Source: Cunninghamella blakesleeana (taxonomy: Eukaryota > Mucoromycota > Mucoromycetes > Mucorales > Cunninghamellaceae). Taken from it: a stretch of DNA of 64,000 bases. Numbering within the stretch: position 1 is the first letter of the stretch; each line of letters starts with the position of its first letter. A program made the translations under genes and the position numbers. The notes under the pieces are model-generated. The model did not search any database, had not been told where the DNA came from, and was given only the letters and a program-made list of their open reading frames with translations. The stretch spans positions 265,501-329,500 of the forward strand of contig JAFCIZ010000011.1 of NCBI GenBank assembly GCA_017871115.1, read 5' to 3'. This document shows positions 22,040 to 35,225 of the stretch, one piece after another.

Positions 22040-22235
22040 ATTTATTACTAGTATTATTACTATTTACTTTGGATTAACCAGCCGTACTTCTTATTATGCA
22101 TTCGAGTGTTTTAACAAATTATATTAGAATTTATTTCGACACAAGAATTATCTATTTAGTCATAAAATTACAAAAGAAGATATTCTTTTATTATTTATTG
22201 GCAAAAAATTAAATATAAAATTGGTGCGAATATCA
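22040..22235. mobile_element. DIRS-derived relic downstream of 26-Cys gene
   Basis: GGATTAACCAGCCGTACTTC, ATTCGAGTGTTTTAACAAAT, TTTATTTCGACACAAGAATT and ATCTATTTAGTCATAAAATT follow, in order, the reverse complement of the DIRS internal complementary region and then the terminal repeat. Divergence is considerable. The duplicate copy lies at 39665-39850. Confidence 0.65.
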
Positions 22236-22998
22236 ACAACGAAATGATCTTCACTATTTAAAGAAAATGGTTAAGATAAAAAATGGAATTAATAGATAGA
22301 AGAAAATTTCGGCATCTTTGTTAAAAAGGAAATATGGATACATGGATAATATTCAATAAATGGATATCATATTCTGCTTAAAAAGGAGCATTAGGAGTAT
22401 AGTTATACTATTCACTGTGATAAAAAATGGAATTAAAAGTATTGAAAAAGATTGAATCATTAAATGAATTGTTTTTTTAAAAATAAAATAAAATATAATA
22501 AAATAAATTTATTACTTGTTAAAATAGGTTGGCTGCACATAGACGTCGTAGTCTCTCCTTTTTAGCCTTTTTAAATACAAAAATAAAATAAATTACTGGA
22601 CACAAACATTGAAATCCTTAATTAGCCAATATATTGAATTTGTCTTATTATGTTAACATATCTAGGAACCAACGGCAAATATTATAGAAATGTTTGTATT
22701 TTCGGAAATAAGTTTTAATTTTTTTATATATCTGCATATATTTTCATTTATATAACTATATGAGTAGATGTAAATTATATTTTAGTTTTTTAATTTTTAA
22801 TCTTTTTCAAGTTGATAAAATTAATATTAAATGATACAAGATAATCAAAACAAATTGCTTAATAAAAACAACCAAAATGACTTGCAAAATATTTTTAGTG
22901 TATTAAATACTCTACCCAAAGTACAATACAAAAGTTTTTAGACAACAATATCTTATAAATCCCATTTTAAACTTGGTAAAAAGTAAATAATTTACAAC

Positions 22999-23620
22999 AA
23001 GAGGTACATATGGTACATTAAATATTGAATCAGTATATGAGCTCTATGGATACTCTACCATTCATATTTACAGGCAATCCTATGTTGCCATATTTTAGTG
23101 TTTTATTTTCTACACAAGATAAAATTTCACCAGCATTATATCAACGACAGTCTATTTAAATAGAAAGAAAAAAAAAATGCAAGAGTGACAGCCATGGAGT
23201 TTCTAAAACAAAACTTTTAGAACCCATATATGATTATTGAAGGCTTGAAAACATAGAAGCTATTATAAATTCAGAATCATTTAATGAGGACGCTTATATG
23301 GAAAATACGTATCAGAATATATAGGAAACTATAGAGTAACTACCCGAGGGATAGATTTGGCTATTTTAGTTGGAAAAACATTGATGATGTAGTTCTTTGG
23401 AATATGATGTATGTTGTAAATAGCGAAGGCGAAAGATAAAGTGTGTCTTTTTCAAGTTGTATTGACAATTGACTACTAAAATTATGTTGAAAAAAAAAAA
23501 AAAAAAAAAAAAAAAAAACAATTAACAACAAAATGATATACTTCAGGAACAAAAGAAAATCGGAAGACGACGTGTCAACAACATCAGATACAGTAACAAT
23601 ATCAGACGCAAGAAGTTTTA
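22999..23620 (+). pseudogene. Decayed gene of unknown family, copy 1
   Basis: Plus-strand frames read TRGTYGTLNIESVYELYGYS and then AIINSESFNEDAYMENTYQN. After a poly-A run the C-terminal segment NDILQEQKKIGRRRVNNIRY ends ...RRKKF plus TAG (about 23580-23620). The copy at 40201-40835 retains longer stretches, and the last segment recurs at 58080-58165 with the stop at the same place. There are several stops and shifts. I do not recognise the protein; repeated occurrence suggests a multicopy host family or an old transposon gene. Confidence 0.5.
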
Positions 23621-23705
23621 GAAAGTTAGAAGTAGTAGATATTTCAGGGATAGAAGGGGTATTGAAGGCAGTAGTATTAATAGCAGTTAAAGCAATATAA
23701 TAATA

Positions 23706-23880
<175 letters not shown>

Positions 23881-25651
23881 AAAGGCAATTTCTATTTAAT
23901 TATATATATATATATTTACTTTATTCCTTATCCCTCTTTTTAAGTAAATATAATATTGATAATAAGATTAAATGAAATATCAAATTACAATGGTTTTTAC
24001 AGCTAATATTTCATTTATTATTATAATCTTTTTTACTACCATTATCATTTTATATTATTTTTATTTATTTGAATAGTATTATTTAATATATACACAACTA
24101 CAGCAAAAAAAAAAAAAAAAAAAAAAAAAGAAAAGAATTCTGATATACGTTTTTTTTTTTTTTTTTTTTTTTTTTTTTGTATCAGTGAATTCCTTTTTTA
24201 AATATATACGTCTCACTATATATCCTTTTATTATTTTAAAAAAAATTAACACAAACCAATTTTTACTAAAAATTTAACTTCTAAAACCATTTTTTAATAC
24301 ATTGTATGGTTTCTATTTATCTATTAAATGTACATACTGAATCATATTTTTAAAATTAAATAAACTGTATAACACGTATAGTGTTGTATTTAACAAAAAT
24401 AGTAATATTGAATGACTCATAATTTACAATACGCTTATACTACATATGGGATGCTCGGTATTTACTATAGAAAAACTATTATGTACTCGACAATATAAAA
24501 TTCCTACGTTATCAATATTATTATATATTTTAATCTAACAAAGTGGTTTATTTTTTATTAAAAATAAGTAATTATTGTAATAAAATAGTTACTGGTTCAT
24601 TTTACCACGTTTACATCATATACTGATACAAGTTTCACAGAAAGTACTGTCATCCAGAGTTCGTTTGTTTAACTTTTTTTTATCTTTTTTTTATCACTTT
24701 TTTTTTTTTACTAATAAATCATATTTTTTTCCATTTATCCATTTATTTTTTAGGATTCTCTCTCCCATTTTTTTTTTTTATGGTCTAAATTTTATTTTCC
24801 ATCTATTTCTTTTTTCTGTAGTTTTCTCTATTGATATATATTTTTTAAAGAATAAAAAATAAAAACCACCTAATGACAACTCTATTTAATAATAACATTC
24901 ATCTTTTGTTCATACATAAGTACAATATATACAAAAGTAATCGGTAAAAAGTTTGGGACTGGTAATATATATAAAATACGCGTTTGGAAAAATAAAAAAT
25001 AAAAATAATAGGTGGTGAGAAGAAAAAAGAAAAAAAAATAAACAACAAGACGCGGGTAGCTGGAGGTTATTTTAAATTTTAATCGCCTAAATGGTGTTTT
25101 TTTTCATGTGGTCCCTGCGCCTGTTACTTTATTTTTGCATGAATATTGATCCAGAACGTCGGGTATTTAAACTTTTCTTTTTTTTTATTAGTTTTAGTTT
25201 TTTTTTTACGTAAAAAAAATAATATAAAATAATATAAAATAAAATAAAATAACATGCTCTCATAGTTTTTTTTATTCTAAAAAGAAGAAGAAGAAAAAAA
25301 ACAAAGAGGAAGAAAAAAAAAAGCGAAAAAAAAAGAAGAAAAAAAAAAAAAAAACTGATTTTTGCATGAATTTTTTTTTTTTTTTTTTGGTCATGGGGAC
25401 AAAAAAAAGAAGAGAAGGACGTGATAAAATCAAACTTATAGTTAGATAAAGTTAATGATAATAAAAAATTACTAGATATAGTTGACAATTAAGTAGATAA
25501 GTAGATAAAGAAATTAGATATTGAATTTCGTTCTTAAAAACCGCTTTTTTTTGTTGTTCTGTTTTGTTCTCTCTCTTTACGTTTTTATACACTTTTTATT
25601 ACTACTTTTATTACATTTAACTTGACTCGCTATTATTATTATTATTTTACT

Positions 25652-27123
25652 ATGTCTACCATTGCTTTCTACCCTGCTGAATCATATCCTGACAAGGTAA
25701 TTGGTTAAAACTATCGAACTGAATCTATTGTTAATAATGGTTACATATGTCAAAAACATTATGCATTTATTGACTTTTTTTCTTTTTCTTTTGTAATTAG
25801 GATGATGATACTATCATGGACCATACTAGTAAGTTACATATTAAAAAGTTAATAGATAAGTCTAAAATAATATATAACATAATAACCTTTTTAACTTTCT
25901 TTACTATTATTGCATTCCTATGGTATATTTTTTATATATAATAGTCTACAAAGATAGTATGGTCTACTATTGTAAGTATTAAATACTATTATTAATAGAA
26001 TTATTTGCATATAAAAAGTATTTATTATTAAAACTAATCACTATTCTATTTACTTGTTTTTTTTCTATGTTGCTTATTTTACAACCAGTTGAAGGCGACT
26101 GGGTTGAAGGTGGTGAAGTTAGAGACTATGAAGTCGAATGTAAGTTTGTTTTTCCTATGCTTTTTTTTTCTCATAATATATATAGTAAACCCACAAATAT
26201 TTACTAACTCTATTGCTATTTTTATTTTATCTATTTTAGATTTTTATGATGAAGAACAAAACCAAAGTAAGAATATATTATAGCTAATTTAACATTACTC
26301 TTATTAACTCTTATTTCTACTTTTTTCTATTCTATTAGTTGGTGTTCGTACTGTACTCCCACCTTTAAACAGCGCCGTGGAAAGGGCTGAATGGTGTTCC
26401 AATAAAGATTATGTTCTTCCTTTAAATGAAGACATAATAGAACATCTTTGTCAAGATATTGCAAAGATGAGCCTCCAAAATCTTTGCTATGGCCCCGTTC
26501 ACCGTGTAGCAAGACGCCATTTGGCTCATGACACTAGACATTTGGTTGTCAAAAAACCAATTGCTCGCTCTCCTCCTTCTCGTCGCCCTGGTTCTCATTC
26601 TCTTGAAACCACCGTCATGCTTTCCATTCTTCTTTCTTCCCCTCCTCCTTCAGTTTTCGCTGCTACCACTACTCCTCCTCCTACTCCTCCTTCTCCTACC
26701 TCCTCTACCTCCTCTACCTCCTCTACCTTTTCTACCTCCTCTGCCTCCTCTGCCTCTTCTACCTCTTCTGCCTCTTCTACCTCCTCTGCCTCTTCTGACT
26801 CTTTTGACTCTTTTGACTCTTCTGTTTCTTCTGTTTCTTCTGCTTCTTCTGCTTCTTCTACTATTTCTGCTGCCTCTTTACCAATGGTAGAAGATAGCTA
26901 TGGTCAAGAAGAAGAGTGTGATGATAGTGAAGATGATGATGAAGTCTATGAAGACTGTTTATTCTTTGATCAAGAAGAAAAACATGATTACACAAATTCT
27001 TCATATTCTGAAACCTTTGAATATGACCAAGAAGAATATGAAGAATTTGACTATTATAAATATTATCAAGATTATGAACAAAATAATCAAGAAGAAAATG
27101 ATAATAATGATGACAATGTTTAA
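25652..27123 (+). CDS. Spliced A-unit gene, copy A2 (320 aa, altered C-terminus)
   Basis: Exons are 25652-25696, 25801-25828, 25945-25971, 26089-26139, 26240-26266 and 26339-27123; the joined length is in frame. The start MSTIAFYPAESYPDK and the motif FEGDWVEGG are as in the other copies. The conserved basic segment is altered (YGPVHRVARRHLAH). Poly-Ser/Thr is replaced by (SST/SSA) repeats, followed by a strongly acidic, Tyr-rich tail with DQEE repeats (YDQEEYEEFDYYKYYQDYEQ). The stop is TAA at 27121-27123. The ancestral C-terminus (FLSRPVV...FLQRFADMGYH) lies just downstream in another frame to TAA at about 27227, so a frameshift shortened the protein. Function is unknown. Confidence 0.6.
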
Positions 27124-27267
27124 CTTCTGCTCTTCTTTTCCTTTCTCGTCCTGTGGTGCCACAAACATCTGTAGATGTTTTTGAAGATGACTTCCTTCAA
27201 CGCTTTGCTGATATGGGTTACCATTAAATCTCGCTCTCCTTTCTCTCTCCTTCCCATTTGGTATTAG

Positions 27268-27661
27268 TTATTTTTGTAGATACAACCTCTGGTCCTTGGT
27301 ATGGTATCTCTTGATATATGAATGCAATCATATGTTGACTGGGTTCCTTCCCTCGGTCTACCTTGGTAATGGAAAAGAATGAATGTTTCAGCTTTCGTTT
27401 TTCTTTGTTCCGTTTTGTTGGAAAACTTGGTCTTTGTTTCTATTCATTGTGACCCTATTGATGTCTGGCTGATCTCAGACCCTCAGGAATTGAGGGTTTG
27501 GTAATACGCTGCCTATGGATTGCCTAGTATCACATTGACCTTATTTGTTATTTTTATTTTATGTCTGGTTTTACTTTAGAACAACCGTCTTGGCTACTTC
27601 TTTGGCTTGATATGTTCTAGAACTTTATTCGGGTGAAGACTATCTACTATGGAATGGAAAA
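27268..27661 (+). other. Conserved downstream coding-like block of unit A2
   Basis: Counterpart of 5521-5915 with the same acceptor-like TTTGGTATTAG, the same AAAA frame-change site and a TGG TAA end at 27502-27504. An exon-like piece at 27580-27661 runs up to a GTAAGT donor. Copy A2 differs from A1 by few changes here, some of which break the first frame (a TGA and an extra TATG near 27310). Confidence 0.4.
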
Positions 27662-27802
27662 GTAAGTATTATTTTTTTTATTTTTCACAAATTAATTAAA
27701 AAACAAAAAAACAAAAAAAATAAAAATAAAAAATAAAAAATAAAAAATAAAAAATAAAAAATAAAAAATAAAAAATAAAAAAAATAAAAAAAATAAAAAA
27801 AA

Positions 27803-27834
<32 letters not shown>

Positions 27835-27956
27835 AAAAAACATTACAAAATTATATATATGTGTGTGTATGAATATATCTACGTTTGTTAATATGTATTA
27901 ATATATAGTAACAGCTTGACTAACTAGCATATATATTATTTATTTTGCCATCGAGT

Positions 27957-28087
27957 TATCTCTTTAATTAATACATATATAAATAAATATTTATATATGT
28001 ATTAATTAAAGAGATATCTTGATGATAGTTATAGTTATTATTTGATCACACACTCTTTTTTTTTTAGATCAAAAATAATTATAACTA
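27957..28087. other. Two adjacent palindromes (unit A2)
   Basis: Palindrome 1 (27957-28016) has perfect 18-nt arms. Palindrome 2 (28026-28087) has substitutions only in its left arm (TTATAGTTATTATTTGATC) against the unchanged right arm. Confidence 0.65.
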
Positions 28088-28558
28088 TTAGGTACACTCT
28101 CCTTTGGTTCTAACCTGAATAATTGAAATCAAGGTCAAATAACTATAGAAGTAGTTCGAAAAAAGGCGTTTGTGTAAAACTAGAAGGTTAATGACTAGGC
28201 TTAAAGTAGGTGTAAAGTGTACTACCATTCTTCTCAATCCTGACCCAGGGTCTGTTTCTGTCAGTTCAATAGGTGTTTACATGAATAGAAGTATGGATCG
28301 AGCAAGTACATCAAAATTGGAACGAGACTGACTTGTAAAGTTGGAATTGGAATTCTTTTCCCTCTTGCCTTGGTAGGTTGATAAGGTTTCTTAGCTCACT
28401 TATGATTTGCACTTCATTATCAAGAATACTAGATAACCTATGGAACAGTGATTGTATCTATTAAATAGCTAATATCTTATCTATCCGCTTATCCATCCAC
28501 CTATATCAGTAATTATAGCACCACAGAGTATCCTCTCTTCCGCCAACATCATCTCATC

Positions 28559-28592
<34 letters not shown>

Positions 28593-29565
28593 AAATCATT
28601 ATTAAAATATTACTATTGTCATCATTGTTATTATTTTCTTCTACATTTTAACTATATCCATTATTATTATTTATTATATCTAAATCAGTATACCTTCATT
28701 ATTACTATATTTCTATACCTTAACTATTATACCTTGATTATTATTATTACCATCTTTATTCCTTAATTTTAAAATCATCTAAAACTATTACTTTATTATT
28801 TTAATCTTCATTATATTTAATTTTTAAATCCTTTATTATTATTATTTTATTATTTGCATTATTTTTTTACTAAATCTATAATTAATTTGTATTATATTTA
28901 TTTTCAAATCTATTATTAATTTGTATAAGTGCATTTTTTTTAATAAAAAAAGTTTACATTGTGTTATATTATTATTTTATTATAATGTTGTAACCCATTT
29001 CTAAGTAATTCAATTTTTTTTTTTTTTCAAAATGTATACATACATATAAAAAAAATAATCTAGCCAAAGATAAAACGATAAAAGGTATCATACTAGGTTA
29101 TTTTTTTAAAAAAATAATGAAAGTGGTAATGACAAAATACGTTTTTGTATGGCCATTTCCATTTTAAAAATTTTGAAAATTTACTATTTTTTTTTAAAAA
29201 TACTTTCTTGTTTAATTCTTTCTCTCTCTACTTTACATTTTTTTTTTTTTTTTATTTAAATAGTAATATATATATTTTTTTTGTTTATTTTTTTTTTTTT
29301 CTTAACTTCTAAGATTATAAGTGAAAATAGAAAAACTATACTGATTATTCAATAGTGAGGTAATAATATACTCAATTATATAATAATAGAAGACGTAATT
29401 ATAACAAAAAACTGATTGAGCATGTATAAATATAATAATATAAGCTTAGGATTTTTTTTTATTATATTACATGATAGCTAACCACTTGTTTTTATAAAAT
29501 ATATAAACCTACTTTATACGAGCGTATTGTAAGAAATTTCTGAAAGTAAGATTAAAATATACTTA

Positions 29566-30235
29566 AATCTGATTGTTATTTTTACTAACTATTACTATAT
29601 TTTGATTTTAGCAATTATTTTTAAAAAATATAAAGGTTGATGTTCTATCGAATATTAAATAACGGCCATATTTTTTTTACCTTTGCTTCAATATTATCTT
29701 TGATTTTAAGGATTAAAAGCTAGATTAACTACTGGGCATTTTACTTACCTAAGAATATTTATTTTAAAAAAATAAAATAAGTTTAGGTTTTATTATTATT
29801 TAAAACATAATTATATTAGCAGTTAGTTTTTCAAATTTTGAAAAGGAAATCTGCTTATTCTAAGGGGAATATGGCTGAAAAAAGAAAATTTTGTCAATTT
29901 AGAGACTTATCCCAAAATGCTATTAATTCGAATCTAAAATTCTTTTCTATTTTATTATTATTTTTATTATTATTTTACTTTATAAAAAAAAAAAAAACCA
30001 GATTATTTCCTTTTTAAAAAAGTTTTTATTGATGATATACATTTTTTCTTTATTTCATAATGCTAATATTAAACAAAATATAGAGATAAAAAAGTAGACA
30101 GTGCTATTTAATGTTTTTTCCAACAAATATTAATATTTAGTAGTAAATACTATTTTTATTATTATTATTATTATTATATATTCTTTTTGAAATAATTGGT
30201 CATTTAGTTTCTATATTATTCAATGGATTCTTATT
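29566..30235. other. Spacer after A2
   Basis: No gene. The sequence continues to match the spacer after A1 (7641-8344), with small indels and a much shorter T-tract, up to the 155-aa gene relic. Confidence 0.5.
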
Positions 30236-30545
30236 TTAATGTTCTACTTCAAGGCATTTTGTTACTCTTTTTTCTCTTCCAATGTTCAAATAAACATCAC
30301 CAGTTTCAAAGTATCTTCCATCCATATCTTCCGTAGTGAGTCCACTATTGAATGGTTTAAGAAAATATCTGACTTGGCCGATATTAGTACCATCTGGCAA
30401 TATACCACTTGCAATTTGTAGCTGATCTTTATATCTCACTAAACTACCAAGTTCATAACATCCCTCATTAGAACATTTTTGCACTATTACATCAAATCCA
30501 TTGATGTGTCATCACCTCTAAAATAAATTTTAGTTTTGTCATCAT
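30236..30545 (-). pseudogene. Truncated paralogue of the 155-aa secreted protein
   Basis: The C-terminal half (KCSNEGCYELGSLVRYKD ... YLNIGREKRVTKCLEVEH) is open on the minus strand and close to the intact gene. A frameshift lies near 30505. Similarity then stops at about 30555, where the B-unit duplicated block begins, so the 5' half including the signal peptide is missing. Confidence 0.75.
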
Positions 30546-32170
30546 TATCTGTTATTCAAAGTTCGTCCATAGTCCTTTGATTAAGAGTTTTTTTTTTATT
30601 AAAAAAAAGAAAAGAAAAAAAATATAACTGTATTTTAATTTTCATACCATTTATAAAGTATAATATAGAGTAGTGTAAGGTTGAATTCATCACTGATAGT
30701 GAGTCAAAATATTCCTTGTCTATATTAAATTTCCAGTGCCTTTTTCAAACACAGTGTAGTGTTGTTGTAAAGAAGATTCCCACTTGTTTCTTTTTCTTGA
30801 TTTCAGGTGTTTTTAGATTATAAATTAGAATTTTTACATCCTTATTGGAAAACAAAACCCTTGGATAGTAAAATTTAGCCTTTTAAATTCATTATTTATT
30901 TCGTTACTTGGTATCTATTTATCTATTAAATGAAAATACTAGACTATTTTTTTTAAAAAAAGAAAAAAAACAAGCTGTATTGTATTTAGCAAAGAGAATA
31001 ATATTAAATGACCTGGTAATTTATAATACACTTTATAGGAAGTTTTATATTTGTATAAAATCACTATTATCCACTTGATATTAAATTCAAATATGGTTAA
31101 TATGATTTTGTTTTTTTGTTAAAAAAAAAAAACAACTCTTGTAATAAAATAGTTTCTAGTTTAATTTGCAATGTATGTATCATATACAAGGTTTTAAGTG
31201 AGTGCTGTTTTTTAGAATTCACATGTTTATTTATTTTTATTTTTTTATTATTGTACATTAGTCCATCTTTTTTTTTATGTACTAATGTCTTATATTTTAA
31301 TATCCATCTTTATATTATTACTTTTTTTATACTAATTTATTATGTGTTTATATAAGTCCATCTTTTTTCTATTACCTTTTTGATACTGATGTATCATGGT
31401 TTTATATGACACCATCTATTTTCTATTACTTTTTTTATAAATGTATCACTTTGAAATACTCACTTCCCTCCCCTCTCTCCCCCAATTTTTTTTTTATAGT
31501 GGTCGTTATTTTATTTTCTTTTTCACTTTTTTCTTTTTTCTGTAGTTTCCTTTAATGATTTGTAATTTTTTAAAAAATAAAAAATAAAAATCTTTAAGTA
31601 TAATTAATAATGGTTATTCATCTTTTATCAATATATAAATACAATATATACAAAAGTAATTATTAAAACGTTTGGAACTGGTAATAATTATATATAAAAT
31701 GCGCGTTTGAAAAAAAAATAAAATAAAAATAATAGGTGGTGAGAAGAAAAAAGAAAAAAAGATAAGCAATAAGACACGGGTAGCTGGGGGTTATTTTTAA
31801 TTTTAATCGCCTAAATGGTATTTTTTTTTTATATGGTTCCCGCGCCTTTTAATCCCTTTTTGCATAAATATTGATCCAAAATGTCGGGTACTTTACCTTT
31901 TTTATTAGTTTTATTTTTTTTTTTTGTCATGGGGACAAAAAAAAGAAGAGAAGGGCGTGATAAAACCAAACTTATAGTTAGATAAAGTTAATGATAATAA
32001 AAAATTACCAGATATAGTTGACAATTAAGAAGATAAGTAGATAGAAAAACCGGATTTTAAACATCATTCTTAAAAACCACTTTTTTTTTTGTTCTGTTTT
32101 GTTCTCTCTCTTTACGTTTTTACACACTTTTATTACTTTTATCTTGGTTGATTATTGTTATTGCTCTATT

Positions 32171-32653
32171 GTGGCTACTGTTGGTCCTCCTACTTTGGTC
32201 TCTTCTACTATTTTTGGTGTCTCTCTACCAACAGTAAAAGGTGCTTATAACCAAGAAGAAGAATATGAAGATATTGATAATGATGATAATATATTGAAAA
32301 ATCTGAAAAAGAATAAAATGATGAAGAAAATAATAACAATGGTGATCACTGCAAGCAAAGGCAAATTGGCTTTCTTAGCAATAAGTTGAAAGCCATTTAA
32401 ACAAGTCGCCTACAAAAACAAACGATGGTGATGTTGGTGATGATAACTAAAAATCAAGCAAATAATCAAGAAGCCGTTACTTTTTTTAATCCTGCCTCCT
32501 CTCCCTCCTCCTCCGCTCCATCCTTCTCCTCCACTCCATCCTTAACTTGGGCTTTTCCTTTCTCTTACTGTGGTGTCAAAAACATCTATCAATAATAATA
32601 GTATTTTTGAAGATGACATCCTTCAAGGCTTTGCTGATATGGGTTACCACTAA
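32171..32653 (+). pseudogene. Internally deleted A-unit gene relic (B2)
   Basis: As in B1, GTGGCTACT stands where the A copies have ATGTCTACC, followed by the fused distal region (YNQEEEYEDIDNDDN) and later stops. The FADMGYH end motif is preserved out of frame before TAA at 32651-32653. It is not expected to make the A-type protein. Confidence 0.65.
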
Positions 32654-32704
32654 ATTTTTCGCTCCTTTTGTTTTTTCGCTTTCTCTTTCCCCATTTGGTA
32701 TTAG

Positions 32705-33091
32705 GTGAGTTTGTCGATACAACTTCTGTTCCTCGACCTGGTATCTCTTGATATGAATGCAATCATATATTGGCTGGTTACCTTCCCTCTGTCTCCCTTG
32801 GTAATGGAAAAGAATGAAAGCTTCAGCTTTCGGTATTCCTTTGATCCGTTTTGTTGGAAAACTCGGTCCTGTACTTCTATCCATTGTGGTCTTATTGATG
32901 TCTGGATCAACTCAGATCTTCAGAGGTTGAAGATATGGTAATACACTGCCTATGGATTGCCTGGTATTACACTGCCTGTGTGTGTGTTTTTTCTCTGGTT
33001 TTATAGCAACCGCCTTGGCTACTATTTCTTTGGCTTGACATGTTTTAGAACATTATTCGGGTGAAGACCATCTACTCTGAGATGGAACAGT
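32705..33091 (+). other. Conserved downstream coding-like block of unit B2
   Basis: Same two-frame layout as B1: EFVDTTSVPRPGIS in the first frame, then FSFRYSFDPFCWKTRSC...LKIW and TAA in the second. The NRLGYYFFGL exon-like piece ends at GTAAGT near 33091. Confidence 0.4.
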
Positions 33092-33109
33092 AAGTATATT
33101 TTTTCTTTT

Positions 33110-33210
33110 ATTTAAAATAAAATAAAATAAAATAATAAAAATAATATAAAATAATAAAAAAAATAAAAAAAAAAAAAAAAATAAAAAAAAAATAAAAAAA
33201 AATAAAAAAA

Positions 33211-33250
<40 letters not shown>

Positions 33251-33535
33251 AAAAAAAAATAGAAAAAAAAAAATAAAAAGAATAAGAAAAATAAAATAAA
33301 AAAAATAAAAAGAATAAAAAGAATAAAAAGAATAAAAAAAATAAAAAAAAAATAAAAAAAAAATAAAAAGAATAAAAAAATAATAAAAAGAAAAATAAAA
33401 AAAAGAAAAATAAAAAAAAAAAAAAGAATAAGAAAAATAAAATAAAAAAATAAATAAAAAGAACAATAAAATAATAAAAAGAAAAGAATAAAAATAAAAA
33501 ATATAATATAATAAAAGAATAAAATAAAATAAAAA
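33110..33535. repeat. A-rich purine tract (unit B2)
   Basis: Long A-runs with interspersed T and G (AAAAT, AAAAAG, AATAAG words), at the same unit position as 18831-19196 but with a different internal pattern. Reverse-strand Phe-rich frames are artefacts. Confidence 0.8.
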
Positions 33536-33656
33536 AATCATTACAAAAATATATATATATATGCACCCACACATATACCTATGTTTGCTAATATGTATTT
33601 ATATATAATAACAGCTTGACTAACTAGTATATATATTATTTATTTTGCCATCGAGT

Positions 33657-33787
33657 TATCTCTTTAATTAATACATATATAAATATTTATTTATATATGT
33701 ATTAGTTATAGAGATAGCTTGATGATAGTTATAATTATTTTTTGATCATACTCTTTTTTTTTTTTAGATCAAAAATAATTATAACTA
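33657..33787. other. Two adjacent palindromes (unit B2)
   Basis: Palindrome 1 at 33657-33716 has the same one-armed changes as B1. Palindrome 2 at 33726-33787 has arms as in A1. Confidence 0.65.
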
Positions 33788-35225
33788 TTAGGTATACTCT
33801 CTTTTGGTTCTAACCTGAATAATAGAAATCAAGGTCAAATAGTCATAGAAGTACGAAAAAAGGCGTTTGTTTAAAACTAGAAGAACAATAGCTAGACTTA
33901 AAGTAGGTGTAAAGTGTACTACCTTTCTTCTGGTTCAAGGTCTGTTTCTGTCAGCTCAATAGGTGCTCATATGGGAAGAAATGCAGGTCAAGCAAATACA
34001 GTAAAATTGGAATTGGATTAGCTTGTAAAGTTAGAACTGGATTTCTTTTCTCCCTTGCCCTGGTGAACTGATATGGTATCTTGATCACTTATGTTTTGTA
34101 CTTCGCTGTCAAGAATACTAGGTAAGTTATAAAACAATCAATGTATCCAAAGTATACTAATACCTCGTTTATCCGCTTATCCATTCACCCATATCAGCAA
34201 GAATGGCACCACAGAGTACTCTCTCTTTCACCAACATCATTTCATCAAAAAAAAAAAACAAAATACAAAAATACCATCACCATTATCGTCATTGTTATTA
34301 TTTTCTTGTACGTTATAACTTTATTCACTATGATTATATCAATATTTCTGAATCACCATATCTTCATTATTCTTATACTACTATACTCAAGTTATTATAC
34401 ATTCGTGGTTATTATATTCAAATTATTATATCTTCATTATTATTATACTATTATATTCAAGCTATTATACCTTTATTATTATTATTGTATCTTTATTTCT
34501 TAATTTTATAATCATCTATTACTATTATTTTATTATTTTTATCATTATTTTTTAATTTTTTAATTCTTTATTATTTGCTTTATACTACTACCAAATATAT
34601 TATTTATTTTTATTATATTTATTATCAAATATATTATTAACTTGTATTATACTTATTATTATTAATTTATATATGCGTGTATGTCTTTTATAAAGTTCAT
34701 GTTGTGTTATATTATAATGTTGTGACCCACTTCTAAGAAAATAATTCAATTATTTTTTCAATACATTCATATAAATATATTATATTAGGTTATTTTTTTT
34801 TAAAAAAAAATAATAAAGGTGATAATAAAGAAATACGTTTTTGGATGGCTATTACCATTTTAAGAATACTGAAAGTCTAATATTTTTTGAAAATATACTC
34901 TTTTTTAATTCTTTTCCCTCTACTTTATATATATATTTAAATAGCATCATATCTTATGTTATTTTTCGTTAGCTTCCATGAGCATAATTGAAAATAAAAA
35001 AACTACATTGATTATTCAATAGTAAGGTAGTAATATTCCGAATTATATAATAATAGAAGACATAATGGCAATAAAAAACCAATTAAATATATTTATAAAC
35101 ATTATATTAAAAACTTACTGTTTTTTTTTTATATCACACAATAGCTATCCACTTGTTTTTATAAAATGTGTCAGTCCACTATATACTAGCTTTCTATAAG
35201 ATATTATTAAAAGTAAAATTAAAAT

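Larger units (their letters stand above)
24305..29565 (+). repeat. A/B repeat unit, copy A2
   Basis: A full-length unit starting near the shared word TTTCTATTTATCTATTAAAT and ending near TAAGATTAAAATATA. Its first part (24384-24510, TGTTGTATTTAACAAAA...) is a diverged, truncated match to LTR family 1. Then come the conserved upstream island, the spliced gene, the downstream block, an AAAAAT tract, palindromes (27957-28087) and the AT-rich tail. It is part of the direct duplication with A3. Confidence 0.8.
30905..35225 (+). repeat. A/B repeat unit, copy B2
   Basis: It is collinear with B1 but longer at the 3' end, reaching the shared end word near 35225. Its 5' part includes a diverged LTR-family-1-like stretch (about 30984-31090). 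It shares the internal gene deletion of B1 and is preceded by the same 16795-type sequence. Confidence 0.8.

Noticed and set aside
29540..29570. Helitron-type 3' end for the A/B unit
   Set aside because: The palindromes lie more than 1.2 kb inside the unit, and no CTRR end with a short hairpin and AT target was found at the shared boundary.
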